From: a virus | Strand: one strand, 5' to 3' | Length of the DNA stretch: 50,136 nt | Virus record (IMG/VR): IMGVR_UViG_3300031507_000008 | Location: 1 to 50,136 of that record | In this document: piece after piece, positions 37,684 through 47,169 of the stretch | Layout of the letters: each line of letters opens with the position of its first letter | How positions within the stretch are numbered: position 1 is the first letter of the stretch | Notes under the pieces: model-generated | Told to the model about the DNA's origin: nothing | Seen by the model: only the letters and a program-made list of their open reading frames with translations | The model's database searches: none | Program-made: the position numbers and the translations under genes

Positions 37684-38803
37684 CCCGTTGTTGTTTAGGA
37701 AGTGGTCTGCGATTAGTACTATTGCAGCAGTTGTGGAGCAGAAGGTTTGGGTACGGACATCACGGCCTATGCACCCAAACCTTTACGTGTTAATCCTTGG
37801 CCACCCAGGAGTTGGCAAAACCCGAACCATCCGTGAAGCGAGGTCCTATGTTATCGACTTACCAGATTTCCATCTTGCTCCTATCAGTCTTACTTTCGCT
37901 TCCCTTGTTGATAGTCTGGTCCAAAGCAAACGCTTTATGGTTAGACTTCCCGATCCGCCTCTTGAGTATAATAGCATGTATATTGCTGCTGATGAGCTTG
38001 GTGCTTTTGTTCACAAGCACGAAGATGACATGATCGCAGGCCTATCCGCCTTCTACGACCCTGATCCTTATACCCAATCCCGACGGATGTTTAAGGGCGA
38101 CAATATCAAAATCAAATCCCCCCAACTCAACATGCTATGCGGCTCAACCCCCTCAAACCTAATGAAGTTCATGCCCGAGGGTGCTTGGGAACAAGGGTTC
38201 ACCTCACGACTGTTAATGATCTTCAGCGATGAAAGGATAGTTGGCGATGACTTTGCTCCCAAAACCATCAACCATTCAACTGGACTTGAATACGACCTAC
38301 GCATTATCAATAGTCTCACAGGGGAGTTTGAAGTTACTGAAGATTACAGGGATGCAGTCAATAACTGGCGGAGTATGGGAGAGATCCCAATACCTTCTCA
38401 CCCCAAACTCATTCACTATGTTACTCGAAGACGGGCACATCTCTATAAGCTTTCAATGATCGCCTCACTAGATAAATCAAACAGCCTCATCCTTACAAAA
38501 GCAGACTTCAATCGCGCAATGGGTTGGTTGCTTGAAGCCGAATCCGCAATGCCACAGATCTTTAAAGCCGGTGCAGGCTCCGCTGATGGCCAAGCCCTGG
38601 AAGAGATCATGTACTACATCCAAACCTCCGACGTGGGCAAAGGGGTGCCAAAGCACCGTATCATCAACTTCGCCAAAGACAAAATCCCACTGCACTCAAT
38701 CCTCCGTATTGTGGAGATCCTTGAGGGGAGTGGGAAGATTCAGGCGATTGGGGTGGATAAGAGGACTGGGCAGCAGGTTTATAAGGTCATCGGCGAGACT
38801 TAA
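37607..38803 (+). CDS. DUF3987-like replicative helicase/ATPase
   Basis: A 398-aa protein with Walker A ILGHPGVGKTRTI (about residue 65) and a Walker B-like IAADELGAFV, then CGSTPSNLMKF and FTSRLLMIFSDE. This follows the DUF3987 family of phage/plasmid ATPases related to replication helicases. The C-terminal ~80 residues look like a winged-helix (GVPKHRIINFAKDKIPLHS; RTGQQVYKVIG). The ATG at 37607 with AAAGGG upstream is preferred over 37562. It is the last gene of the rightward block and converges on the lysis genes. Confidence 0.75.
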   Translation: MIIAKDKRKLESWIDSFVEQTGNLDSPLLFRKWSAISTIAAVVEQKVWVRTSRPMHPNLYVLILGHPGVGKTRTIREARSYVIDLPDFHLAPISLTFASLVDSLVQSKRFMVRLPDPPLEYNSMYIAADELGAFVHKHEDDMIAGLSAFYDPDPYTQSRRMFKGDNIKIKSPQLNMLCGSTPSNLMKFMPEGAWEQGFTSRLLMIFSDERIVGDDFAPKTINHSTGLEYDLRIINSLTGEFEVTEDYRDAVNNWRSMGEIPIPSHPKLIHYVTRRRAHLYKLSMIASLDKSNSLILTKADFNRAMGWLLEAESAMPQIFKAGAGSADGQALEEIMYYIQTSDVGKGVPKHRIINFAKDKIPLHSILRIVEILEGSGKIQAIGVDKRTGQQVYKVIGET

Positions 38804-38906
38804 GATGGTCCCTAATTTGGCACACCCGAAGGACTGCCAGTCCCAACATCGGCAACCCAACCAATGTGTTAATGACGAGGCAAATCGTCCTGATGTGTTC
38901 TTCCAC
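38787..38906 (-). CDS. 39-aa membrane peptide at the end of the late operon
   Basis: GTG start with AAAGGAG 5 bases upstream; EEHIRTICLVINTLVGLPM continues into LGLAVLRVC and a basic tail. One transmembrane helix. Its last 17 bases overlap the end of the helicase gene on the other strand. It may be a small lysis accessory. No lipobox is evident, so it is not a typical Rz1 lipoprotein. Confidence 0.5.
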   Translation of the reverse strand: MEEHIRTICLVINTLVGLPMLGLAVLRVCQIRDHLKSRR

Positions 38907-39213
38907 GGTTGCTCCTTTGGACACTTGTCGTTAGCCGACTTCCATTCTCATCCGGCGTTTTCCGCAAAAACAACGCAACGGCATTGATCATCATCACAAT
39001 CAACCCATCCCATTCAAGCAAGCGCAATGACATTGTCGAACCATCTTGCCTTACGGCATTGCAAAGCAAAAACACCAATGACCCAAGTGATGCTCGACGT
39101 AGCCATTGAAGCCAAGTTGGTGCGACTTGATTAATAACATCATGCTCAGTTAGCGTCATTACAACCAGTACCAAAACCACCCCTGCGATATCAATCCATC
39201 CATACAGATTCAT
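38869..39213 (-). CDS. Three-span membrane protein of the lysis region
   Basis: A 114-aa protein starting MNLYGWIDIAGVVLVLVV at an ATGA overlap. Hydrophobic segments lie at about 8-22, 48-62 and 80-95, followed by a basic, polar tail (RSNRGRTHQDDLPRH). Number of spans and position suggest a holin or antiholin role, which is inference. Confidence 0.5.
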   Translation of the reverse strand: MNLYGWIDIAGVVLVLVVMTLTEHDVINQVAPTWLQWLRRASLGSLVFLLCNAVRQDGSTMSLRLLEWDGLIVMMINAVALFLRKTPDENGSRLTTSVQRSNRGRTHQDDLPRH

Positions 39214-39503
39214 TCCTTGGACCTTTCGTATGGTCGCGAATAAAGGTCGAGCCATCTAAGTACACCAAGGCAGATGACCCAACCCCCTAACCCACAAAAG
39301 TAAACAATTAGGTCATGGTAATCGGTTAGGTTCCAATATCGAGCCAAAGCAGGACCGGCATAGTTAGCGGTTAGTGCACCAACTATGATAGTTCCAAGTA
39401 CGTCCTTCAGCTTCGTACGGCGTAGAATAAATACCCCCGAAAATGCTCCCTGTATACCAATGGCAACGTCTTTCAGATTCAACCCATAGAAGTCATTGGC
39501 CAT
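39210..39503 (-). CDS. Small membrane protein, holin-like
   Basis: A 97-aa protein with hydrophobic segments VAIGIQGAFSGVFIL, VLGTIIVGALTANYAG and VYFCGLGGWVICLGVLRWL. This topology is common in phage holins. ATG at 39503 is preferred because GAGGA lies 6 bases upstream; an ATG at 39509 would touch it. It is coupled to the next membrane protein by ATGA. Confidence 0.5.
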   Translation of the reverse strand: MANDFYGLNLKDVAIGIQGAFSGVFILRRTKLKDVLGTIIVGALTANYAGPALARYWNLTDYHDLIVYFCGLGGWVICLGVLRWLDLYSRPYERSKE

Positions 39504-39512
39504 TTCCATTCC

Positions 39513-40007
39513 TCAATGTGGTATCTCCACGTGGGTTGATAGGATCATCATTAGGTCACGAGGGTCGACTAGGTGGGCTGGAACTGTGATTGGCCAACGG
39601 AAGAAGCCGACTTCGCGAAGCAAGAGGAACATCTTTGCCGAGCAGACTGAGTGATATTTCTTATGGTGATGGCCAGGGAATAGAAAGCCCCAAGGTGCGG
39701 ACCAGTCATAGGGTTCGCCAATGGCCTTACGGGCAGAGGTGTAGAATTGATCGGATTGGGCTTGGCTGACTGGCAGTTCTATTACGATGGCACATGGTCC
39801 ATAGTTCCGATCGATATAAATCTCCTTCGCATCATATCCCATCGGCCGCTCTTGCATTCCTCCATGGCCGAACTGCCCAATACAAGTCCCTTCCGGCGTA
39901 ACGCATTCGGCATGGGTGGGGATAAAAGGCATCCCCACCATACCAGATCGCCAGACAATTGCGCCACAAGCAAAGCCTTTATGGCGAACGAAGCGGATGC
40001 GGATCAT
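39513..40007 (-). CDS. Papain-like (permuted NlpC/P60-type) peptidase-like protein
   Basis: A 164-aa protein. A histidine-containing strand FIPTHAECVTPEGTCIG is followed much later by YDWSAPWGFLFPG and a cysteine segment HSVCSAKMFLLL. Order His-before-Cys is that of circularly permuted papain-like (YiiX/DUF830-like) proteins seen in phages. A peptidoglycan or protein-processing role is possible. The start at 40007 overlaps the upstream TGA (ATGA). The longer frame upstream runs through another gene. Confidence 0.55.
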   Translation of the reverse strand: MIRIRFVRHKGFACGAIVWRSGMVGMPFIPTHAECVTPEGTCIGQFGHGGMQERPMGYDAKEIYIDRNYGPCAIVIELPVSQAQSDQFYTSARKAIGEPYDWSAPWGFLFPGHHHKKYHSVCSAKMFLLLREVGFFRWPITVPAHLVDPRDLMMILSTHVEIPH

Positions 40008-40495
40008 AAGCCAGGGACCAAGGTAGCAAGCCCAGCACCGCCTGAGATCACGATCCCAATAAACCCAACAATATCCTTCTTCACCATAGATGCCACTGGG
40101 GAACACGCAATCATGAATGCCGAATCAGGTTGCAAGGCATTGCGAAGCTCTACAATCCGTTCGAACTTGGTTATGATCGCAGGATCAGGAACTGGTAATG
40201 GTTGGCCATCAGGGCCGTTTATTGCCTTTTGACGAATGTTGATCAAGTCAATCCATGCACCATAGCACGGTGCGGTGACCTTAGACCCTGATGCATCGGC
40301 CATGAGCTTGGCATACTTCAAGTCGTCTAGTAGCTTCACATCTAGTGCACCGATTATATTCTCCAACGGATCGCTGGAGGTTGGAGCTTGGCGAGCATTA
40401 AGCCCCAAGGGATCTATAGGGAGCTTGAGCTTGTTCTGCGCGAATGCTGATGTCGACACCAATATCATCACCAATAGGCTAATGAACCGCAACAT
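40004..40495 (-). CDS. Exported protein of the lysis cassette
   Basis: A 163-aa protein with a signal peptide (MLRFISLLVMILVSTSAFA|Q), a periplasmic middle with two cysteines (APCYGAW, IACSPV) and a hydrophobic C-terminal helix (IVGFIGIVISGGAGLATLV). A periplasmic domain anchored at its end near the endolysin could act in outer-envelope disruption, but it does not look like a known spanin. Confidence 0.55.
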   Translation of the reverse strand: MLRFISLLVMILVSTSAFAQNKLKLPIDPLGLNARQAPTSSDPLENIIGALDVKLLDDLKYAKLMADASGSKVTAPCYGAWIDLINIRQKAINGPDGQPLPVPDPAIITKFERIVELRNALQPDSAFMIACSPVASMVKKDIVGFIGIVISGGAGLATLVPGL

Positions 40496-40775
40496 GATCT
40501 ACCTCCTTTGCTGCCACGGGAGGCACGACTGCTTCCACAACAGCCTTCAATGTCTCATCCTTCGCCTTCGATCCGCTGGATGAACTGAAGTAATAGGAGT
40601 AGACCTCCTTCAATGTACCAGCCAGCACACCGATGATTGTCATCAGCACACCCTGAACGGTGTCAGTCATCTGCACTGCGTGGAGAAGTAGGATCAGCAC
40701 AATAGCTGACATTATCGTAATGATCGCCACTGCTAGAAAGCCCTGAGTATCGGGCCAGTACCATGGTTTGTTCAT
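40479..40775 (-). CDS. Holin
   Basis: A 98-aa protein with two hydrophobic helices (FLAVAIITIMSAIVLILLL and VQGVLMTIIGVLAGTL), then VYSYYFSSSSGSKAKDETL, a juxtamembrane pattern found in many phage holins. It forms membrane lesions that release the endolysin encoded immediately upstream, with which it overlaps as ATGA. Confidence 0.7.
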   Translation of the reverse strand: MNKPWYWPDTQGFLAVAIITIMSAIVLILLLHAVQMTDTVQGVLMTIIGVLAGTLKEVYSYYFSSSSGSKAKDETLKAVVEAVVPPVAAKEVDHVAVH

Positions 40776-41254
40776 GTCTGCGGTCCTTTCGCCAACTTCA
40801 ATGCCTCATCAACTCGGCCAAGAAACATCAATCTCTCAGCCTGTCGTCTGCGTGTTAACCCAGCCAATACCTTACCTCCTGCATGATTGTAGAGTTGTAG
40901 AGTAGACATAGCATGTTGTACATGGCCGGATTTGATATCATCGTCAATGGAACTTGAGAGCAAATCCCCGGTGTTGAAGTCAAATGAGACCAGGGCATCG
41001 AACTCACATTGCTGCAAGGTAACAGGTGCCATAATCTTCATTACCCTTGCCTCAAACTTAGCCAGATCATTACTCAATGCCTGATCAGCTTCCTCCTTTG
41101 TAATCTGCATCCCGGGTGCAATATACGGAGGGATATTGCCAATGTTGGTATGGCCATAGCCAATGGTTAATACGTGAACTGAGTCGTAGTAGGAATGAAG
41201 AAATAGTCCTTCAAAGTCCTCAATCAGTTGTCTTCCAGCTGCACTTGTCTGCAT
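40772..41254 (-). CDS. GH24 (T4-type) endolysin
   Basis: A 160-aa lysozyme. LIEDFEGLFLHSYYDSVHV followed by LTIGYGHT gives the catalytic Glu, Asp and Thr of glycoside hydrolase 24. Further family features are CEFDALVSFDFNTG and LTRRRQAERLMF. It cleaves the glycan strands of peptidoglycan. There is no signal peptide, so it depends on the holin. The start overlaps the stop of the 1971-aa gene (TAATG). Confidence 0.92.
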   Translation of the reverse strand: MQTSAAGRQLIEDFEGLFLHSYYDSVHVLTIGYGHTNIGNIPPYIAPGMQITKEEADQALSNDLAKFEARVMKIMAPVTLQQCEFDALVSFDFNTGDLLSSSIDDDIKSGHVQHAMSTLQLYNHAGGKVLAGLTRRRQAERLMFLGRVDEALKLAKGPQT

Positions 41255-44200
41255 TACTTTTCCTCTCTTGGTTTAGTCGTGCCTTTAAGTGTCCCCCGTG
41301 CAATGTCCCCAAATGTCTTGGGGTGAGCTTGTTGATTAACGAGATCGATGCCAAAGCGAATAGCGTTGTCGACTGTCTTTGGCGCCATACCGGTGCCGTG
41401 ACCTAAGGCAGTGAGAGTGTCCCCCACCGTCTTGCCCATTCGGGCTTTGGTGAATGCGTCCTTGCGGCCAAGGTCCTTTGCGGCTTTGACAATATCATGG
41501 AGGGGGCTGGAGATCAGCCCCACACCCACATCCTGACCGCTAAGAATACCATGCACAATATCACGAGCATAGAGAACTGATGAAGAAAGCCCAAGAAGGG
41601 ATGCGGTTGCGGCATGCTCTAGCCATCCTCGTTTGTCATCGGTGGTAAGGCCAGTGACCCATTCTTCGACGAGGGTGGGCCAGATGACGTAGGCGAAGAT
41701 ATCCGCTGCAATTCCAGGCATATTCTTAGCCATGCCATTTATATCACCTTGTTTAAACAATCCCCAGGTATCGTGAACGTCTTGACATAGCTCTATCCGT
41801 CTCTGCATAACAGTACCAAAAAAACCATACACAGAAGTAAGCCAGTTGTGGAGAGCACCTCCACCTCGGACCAGAGTAGGTTGATTAGTGACCGCAGTCG
41901 AGCCGTGAGCCAGGCGCACCGCTGCGTCAGCTTCGTCGATGGATGGGCCATGGTCTAGTCCTCGTTCTTGAGCATCGCGATAGGCTGCGAGCCATGTGGG
42001 TTTGGCAGAGAACATGTCGGATTTGGCCACTAGCCATGAGCCAGCTTGAATTATATTCTCCCTTACACCTTTAGCACCCTCGATCTCCGAATGGGCACCA
42101 AAGATAGTATCCTGCCAATGGCGCTCACGACGCTGGAGTTCCTCACTCCACTTCATGGCGAACTCGTGATTGGCCTCGGTTAGGGATGGTGATCGACCGT
42201 AGAGATCTTGGACTGCTCGGAGAAAGTTAGTGGTGCCGACTTGGCGCGAGGACATAACTAGGGCAGTTGGTCCGTGCTTGAACGCAGTGAAGGGGTTAAA
42301 GCCAATGTAGGTTGAGATCACGTTCTGTCGAAGGAACTCACTGATCTGCCTACCCTTGGCTGCGGCTTTGGATGGGATAGATTCCTGTCCAGCAATAGCC
42401 TTAAGCCATGGCAGGAGGAAGTTCCGTCCATTGTACTCCGCACCATAATGACCTGTGATCGAGTTGGATAGGCCTGGGTCTTTGAATAGCTTTTGGGTTT
42501 CAAGGACGAAGCTCCTGAATGAGATATCATGAATCATCTGCCCGATGCGGACAGGGGTCATATCTGGATTTAGATCGAGAGGGTATGCTGCTCCAGATCG
42601 TTTCTTCGTATATCCATTGGAAGTACTGATATGGCCGAAATCTCCGTCATCATAAGCCCCATCTCGGATAGGAGACTTACCTTCAATATCGGGATGTTTA
42701 ATAAGTGGATGGTACCATCCTTCAAAGTTACCATGTATGTTGGATATTGGTTCGAGGGGGATTTTGTCGATGGTGATGCCATGGATGTGTTCATACTCCT
42801 GATCGGCTAGCTTAACTAGGTCGCCAAAGACATCCTTGCCAAGCTTCTGGGCACGGACCCAATCGCCTTGGCGAGTGTTGACCTCAAGCCATTTCATTAA
42901 GGCAGCAGGGTCAGCGCCATAGCCCTTGGCGAGGACGTTCCAATTGCCCTTGTTACCTGCGTTCTGTAACATGGTTGCTACATTGCCCCGGGTAAAGCGA
43001 ATGAATGGCTGCCCAGTGGTTGGGTCGTTGAATGGCGCTATGACGAGTTTGTCCTTATCCTCAATCTCGCCAATGGCTTGATACTTCCGTGCAAACTCAC
43101 GCTGGAGGGCGGATTTACGATTGGCTGCTGCGGCTGCGGGATAGGTTACGTACTTGTTAAACACCGATTGCGGATCACGGTTCCCCATACGGTTGAGGAA
43201 GGTTTCCATGTTCGTGACGGACGCAAGGAATGTCTTTGGCAAGTCCTTCAGCTTATCCCATCGGGTCTTGGTAGCGTTGATTGGATTAAGTGGAAACTGC
43301 TCAACGTGATCCCTCATCTCATCAATCACCGCCTTCCGATCCGCACTCTCTCCCGCCTTAATAATCTTCTGCTCATCCTTCGCGTTCTTAATCAGCGCGT
43401 CAACCGTCTGCTTCGCACCCATGAAGTCATGAGTGGTAAGACTATCCACGGTCGACAATTTACCATCAACAATAACATCAGCAATAGGAATATCCCTATA
43501 CCCATAGCTCTCTGCCAGTTTGGCATCGGCAAATTCCTCCAAGGTCGCTTGTCGACGATCAAGGTTTTCTTGGATATTCTCCAATGATCGGCCAACTTTG
43601 TACCCCATTTGTTGGAGGAGGTTTTGGATATGGTTTAGGTATTCGGGTTCGATACCTTTGACGTCAGCTTTGCGGAATGGCTTTGCAGCTTTGTCGAGCT
43701 TGGCTTTGGCCTTTTCTACGTCTCGGGCAAATTGGGCATAGATAGTGTTGAAGTACTGCGCCTGCTTAGAGGTAAAGGCATCAGCGGGCTTGTTGTTAAG
43801 CAAGGCTAGCTCGGCATTCTTCCCGTGCTTCCCCGCTTCCCGCAACCACTTGTCACTATCTATTGCCCGCATAGGAAGAGCGTCGAACTTCTCCTTAGCC
43901 GCAGAGACAAGTTGGTCCTTGGTGATTGATCCAAATGTTGAGCCTGCCATTCCTGCAAGGGCGTGAGTCTCTTCGTGGAGTAGGTCGAGTTGGTTTTGGC
44001 TAAGGATCTGATCTTTAGCCTCCTCGAGAATGTTCTTTTCAAGGAATCCATGTTCGACTTCCATCCTTCGGGCGATTTCTACGTCGATTAGATGGCGTTG
44101 GAATCGCTCTTTGCCGAGGCCTGTGGCTTTGCGGGTTTCATTGAGGCGGATTAGCCCAGCGACCATTTGATCTCCAGTCGGATAACCAAAGAGATGGGCG

Positions 44201-47169
44201 ATGTCGTCGGGTTTGACACCAGTTCGGCCGGTGATGTAATCATTAGGCAAGGCGGCGAGTTGCTCTTTGGTCAGGGATTCACGGTCGAGCTTATAGGTAT
44301 TGTCGAGCTTCTTCCCATTAAACTCAGCACTAGCCAAGAACTTGTCGGCGGCAACGTCTGGTCGGGCGTTGATGTCACGGAGCACGTCCGGGCGCATGGC
44401 TTCGGACTTAGCCTTCCAATCCGCGGTTTGGCGCTTGGTTTGATCCGCAAGGACTCGACGTGAGGATGCAGCCAGATCGGCCTGTTGCCTCGCTTCGATC
44501 AACTTCATATACCGCTGATACTGCGGCACGGTCATGGCTATGTCTTTAGCCGCACGGAATGGTGGGGAGGCTTCGGTGCCAGAGCCGGGTTCGAGAGGAG
44601 CGGATAGTTTAATATCAACAGGACCTCGTTTGGCCCCACTAATACGTTCGCCTGTAATATTCTTAGCATTGGGGAATTGCTGTTTAATCTGCTCTACGAT
44701 ATCTCTAATCTGAGCAGTAGATAAATCTTGCCCGTATTTGCGAGATGAAGCCCAGCCAACGTTTACAGTCTCTGCATCTTTAGCACCATGTAATTGTAAC
44801 GCCCCAACCTCTTTTCCATTAACATCACGAATACGATATGAATTATAAGTTTCATCACTACGACGTGGATCAAGAGTAAGCTTATCTTCAGGTCGTACAG
44901 CCATTTGAGCAGGCTCAGATCCAATCTCCGGCCCAAGCTGCTCACCACGTCCACGGACTTCGCCAGATTCGATCTTGCCGAACAGGTCTTGATAGGTTGG
45001 TTCAGCCCCAAGCACCCGACGGAGATGGCCTTTGATGGCCTCAATTAGTTGATCAAGCTTTTCAAATATCCGATCCACAGCAGTGAACGTCGCTGGATCT
45101 CGTTGGCCCTTCTCCGTTCGCCAAGTACGGAATGCTTCAGCTACGGATTCTTCGAGCTTGCCTCGGGAATCTAATGTCTTATAGCGTTTGTCGATATCGA
45201 ACCGCTGATTCCAACCTTCAGCTTCGGACGCAGCTTTAAGCACTCCACGTTCTTCATCCGTGAACCTATCCCACAATCCATGCACGGCTTCATGACTGAA
45301 GATCGCCGCAGGATCATCCGCACCGAGGGAGATCATGATTAGGTTGCGGCCATCGCGGAACTTCTGATGCAAGCCTGATGCACGACCACCGGGGTATTGA
45401 ATGGAGTCGACGAAATTGACTTTAGTCGAGCGTGAGAGGATTCGATCCGCGTCGTTAAGAATGTCATTGATGGTCTGATTTTCAACTCTTGTACGATTCT
45501 CACCAAACTTGGCAAAGACGTTGTAGCCGGGATATGGTTCGACCCAGGTTCCGGTGGTGAGGTCGCGGAATTGTTTGTCAGTGGCAGATGGATCGGTATC
45601 AAACTCACTAAGCTTAATCTTAGCCAATGGCGAAGACATCTCCACTCCAGCGGCTTCCCTTGCACCAGAGATGCGATGACCGGTTAAGGTTTCGGCATTG
45701 GGGAATTCGGCTTTGAGTTGGCGAATCAATGATCGCATTAAAGCTGGCCCGAAGTTATTGGGGTTGTAGTATTCCCCAAGGCCGTTAATCATTTCGACGT
45801 AGAGATCTTTGCCGCCTTTCTGTTCACTGAGATTGATAGTGCCAACTGATTGGCCGTTCTCATTAATCATGTCGAAGTCATGGAAGCCTTGCTCGGGACC
45901 AAAGGTTCCACCCTCAGACGCAAGCCGCTTAAGCTCAAGCTTCCTATCCCCGATTGAAAACATCGGCTCCATGCCATTTGCGGCACGGACTACTGGAATG
46001 GTCTCGTCAACGGTCGGGATAGGTGGCGGTGCGGCCTTTAGATCCTCAGCTTCCTTCGCCGTAATCCCTTCCGGCACAACCCGTAGATCATCATGCAGCG
46101 CCTTGTGTACCTCAGGGTCAACCTTGGCAATCCAGTCCGCCATTGGGACTGTAATATCCGCCCCTGTCTCCTTAGCCACCTCAAGCTGTTCAGCGAGATT
46201 GGGCACCCAGCCTAGAATCCCGTCGTCAGCGCTAGGAAGCTTATCGCCATAAAGGCGCAACGCCGCTTCGCCACTAATCCCCATGGTTGCGCCATTGGTG
46301 TGTTGATCCACGAAGTCACGAAGAAGCTCAGGCGCACGTTCACGGCCAGGGACAGCTTGGGCGTCTTTGATCTTTTCATCAAGGAGGTCGAGGGCAGATT
46401 GATTGAGTTCGGTTTTGAGCTTGTCGATCTCTGGGTGGATACCAGCAGGTGGAACCTTATCTGAGGCAAGCCAAGGACGGGCTTTGGCAAGGACCTGCAT
46501 TGGCCCTTCGGCTCCGCCACCAAGGCCTTTGACGCCGATATCCCCTCGCATCATAGAGTATTCGGCCATGCCAGCTACGTCATCGGCCAGCTTCTTGCCA
46601 CCGACGGATTCGAGCATGTAATGTGAGGCGTGGATTGCGCCACCGATTGACCGGGATAGGCCTTCGAAACCAACTTCACCTAGACCTACGATTTGGCCCA
46701 AGGCTCCGTATGCGGACGTTGCGGCGTGACTACCTCCGGTCATGTCGAAGGTTTTGGCAAACTCTTCGTCGGAGCCAAAACCAGTGTAGAACTTCCTTGT
46801 GTTGATTGGCTGATCGCCAAAGCCTTCACGGAATGATTTGCCAAGGCCGGTGAGGCCATCGGAGAGCTTATCGAGTTCGCCATAGGAGTCGTTGAATATC
46901 TGGCTATTGAGCGGATGCCGTTGAACGAAGTCGGCGATGTATTGATTTCGCCCTACGATCACATTCGATGCGGCGACCTTGGTGTTTCGTTCAAAGGATT
47001 CTAGATCACCAGAGATGATCGATGCTGGGATTCCAGTCACCTTCTCAAGCTGATAGGCCCGTGCGGAGTCATCAGGGTTAACATCAGCATTCGCCGCAAC
47101 GCGTGATGATGCGCCAGCGCCATAGATGTTGCGGATCGTGCCGGTGTAGTCGAGATCGTCATCGGCCAT
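41254..47169 (-). CDS. Very large internal virion/ejection protein with two HEXXH motifs
   Basis: A 1971-aa protein, the largest in the genome. Its position after the transglycosylase protein equals that of T7 gp16-type ejection proteins. Residues about 480 and 850 carry two similar domains (ITGERISGAK / LTGHRISGAR, each preceded by an FPNA segment), as in other polyvalent phage proteins. HEAVHGLW (about residue 625) and HEETHALAG (about 1063) are zincin-like HEXXH sequences in different contexts. Long helical regions fill the rest and the C-terminal third has hydrophobic stretches (IFAYVIWPTLVEEW). It is probably ejected with DNA and may act on the envelope or on host proteins. Confidence 0.75.
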   Translation of the reverse strand: MADDDLDYTGTIRNIYGAGASSRVAANADVNPDDSARAYQLEKVTGIPASIISGDLESFERNTKVAASNVIVGRNQYIADFVQRHPLNSQIFNDSYGELDKLSDGLTGLGKSFREGFGDQPINTRKFYTGFGSDEEFAKTFDMTGGSHAATSAYGALGQIVGLGEVGFEGLSRSIGGAIHASHYMLESVGGKKLADDVAGMAEYSMMRGDIGVKGLGGGAEGPMQVLAKARPWLASDKVPPAGIHPEIDKLKTELNQSALDLLDEKIKDAQAVPGRERAPELLRDFVDQHTNGATMGISGEAALRLYGDKLPSADDGILGWVPNLAEQLEVAKETGADITVPMADWIAKVDPEVHKALHDDLRVVPEGITAKEAEDLKAAPPPIPTVDETIPVVRAANGMEPMFSIGDRKLELKRLASEGGTFGPEQGFHDFDMINENGQSVGTINLSEQKGGKDLYVEMINGLGEYYNPNNFGPALMRSLIRQLKAEFPNAETLTGHRISGAREAAGVEMSSPLAKIKLSEFDTDPSATDKQFRDLTTGTWVEPYPGYNVFAKFGENRTRVENQTINDILNDADRILSRSTKVNFVDSIQYPGGRASGLHQKFRDGRNLIMISLGADDPAAIFSHEAVHGLWDRFTDEERGVLKAASEAEGWNQRFDIDKRYKTLDSRGKLEESVAEAFRTWRTEKGQRDPATFTAVDRIFEKLDQLIEAIKGHLRRVLGAEPTYQDLFGKIESGEVRGRGEQLGPEIGSEPAQMAVRPEDKLTLDPRRSDETYNSYRIRDVNGKEVGALQLHGAKDAETVNVGWASSRKYGQDLSTAQIRDIVEQIKQQFPNAKNITGERISGAKRGPVDIKLSAPLEPGSGTEASPPFRAAKDIAMTVPQYQRYMKLIEARQQADLAASSRRVLADQTKRQTADWKAKSEAMRPDVLRDINARPDVAADKFLASAEFNGKKLDNTYKLDRESLTKEQLAALPNDYITGRTGVKPDDIAHLFGYPTGDQMVAGLIRLNETRKATGLGKERFQRHLIDVEIARRMEVEHGFLEKNILEEAKDQILSQNQLDLLHEETHALAGMAGSTFGSITKDQLVSAAKEKFDALPMRAIDSDKWLREAGKHGKNAELALLNNKPADAFTSKQAQYFNTIYAQFARDVEKAKAKLDKAAKPFRKADVKGIEPEYLNHIQNLLQQMGYKVGRSLENIQENLDRRQATLEEFADAKLAESYGYRDIPIADVIVDGKLSTVDSLTTHDFMGAKQTVDALIKNAKDEQKIIKAGESADRKAVIDEMRDHVEQFPLNPINATKTRWDKLKDLPKTFLASVTNMETFLNRMGNRDPQSVFNKYVTYPAAAAANRKSALQREFARKYQAIGEIEDKDKLVIAPFNDPTTGQPFIRFTRGNVATMLQNAGNKGNWNVLAKGYGADPAALMKWLEVNTRQGDWVRAQKLGKDVFGDLVKLADQEYEHIHGITIDKIPLEPISNIHGNFEGWYHPLIKHPDIEGKSPIRDGAYDDGDFGHISTSNGYTKKRSGAAYPLDLNPDMTPVRIGQMIHDISFRSFVLETQKLFKDPGLSNSITGHYGAEYNGRNFLLPWLKAIAGQESIPSKAAAKGRQISEFLRQNVISTYIGFNPFTAFKHGPTALVMSSRQVGTTNFLRAVQDLYGRSPSLTEANHEFAMKWSEELQRRERHWQDTIFGAHSEIEGAKGVRENIIQAGSWLVAKSDMFSAKPTWLAAYRDAQERGLDHGPSIDEADAAVRLAHGSTAVTNQPTLVRGGGALHNWLTSVYGFFGTVMQRRIELCQDVHDTWGLFKQGDINGMAKNMPGIAADIFAYVIWPTLVEEWVTGLTTDDKRGWLEHAATASLLGLSSSVLYARDIVHGILSGQDVGVGLISSPLHDIVKAAKDLGRKDAFTKARMGKTVGDTLTALGHGTGMAPKTVDNAIRFGIDLVNQQAHPKTFGDIARGTLKGTTKPREEK

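Noticed and set aside
38831-38843. GGACT-GCC-AGTCC palindrome as a convergent terminator
   Set aside because: Perfect stem but no U-run on either strand.
42050-42070. TATAAT boxes on the minus strand inside late genes (also near 40345)
   Set aside because: They lie within codons of long genes and lack matching -35 boxes.
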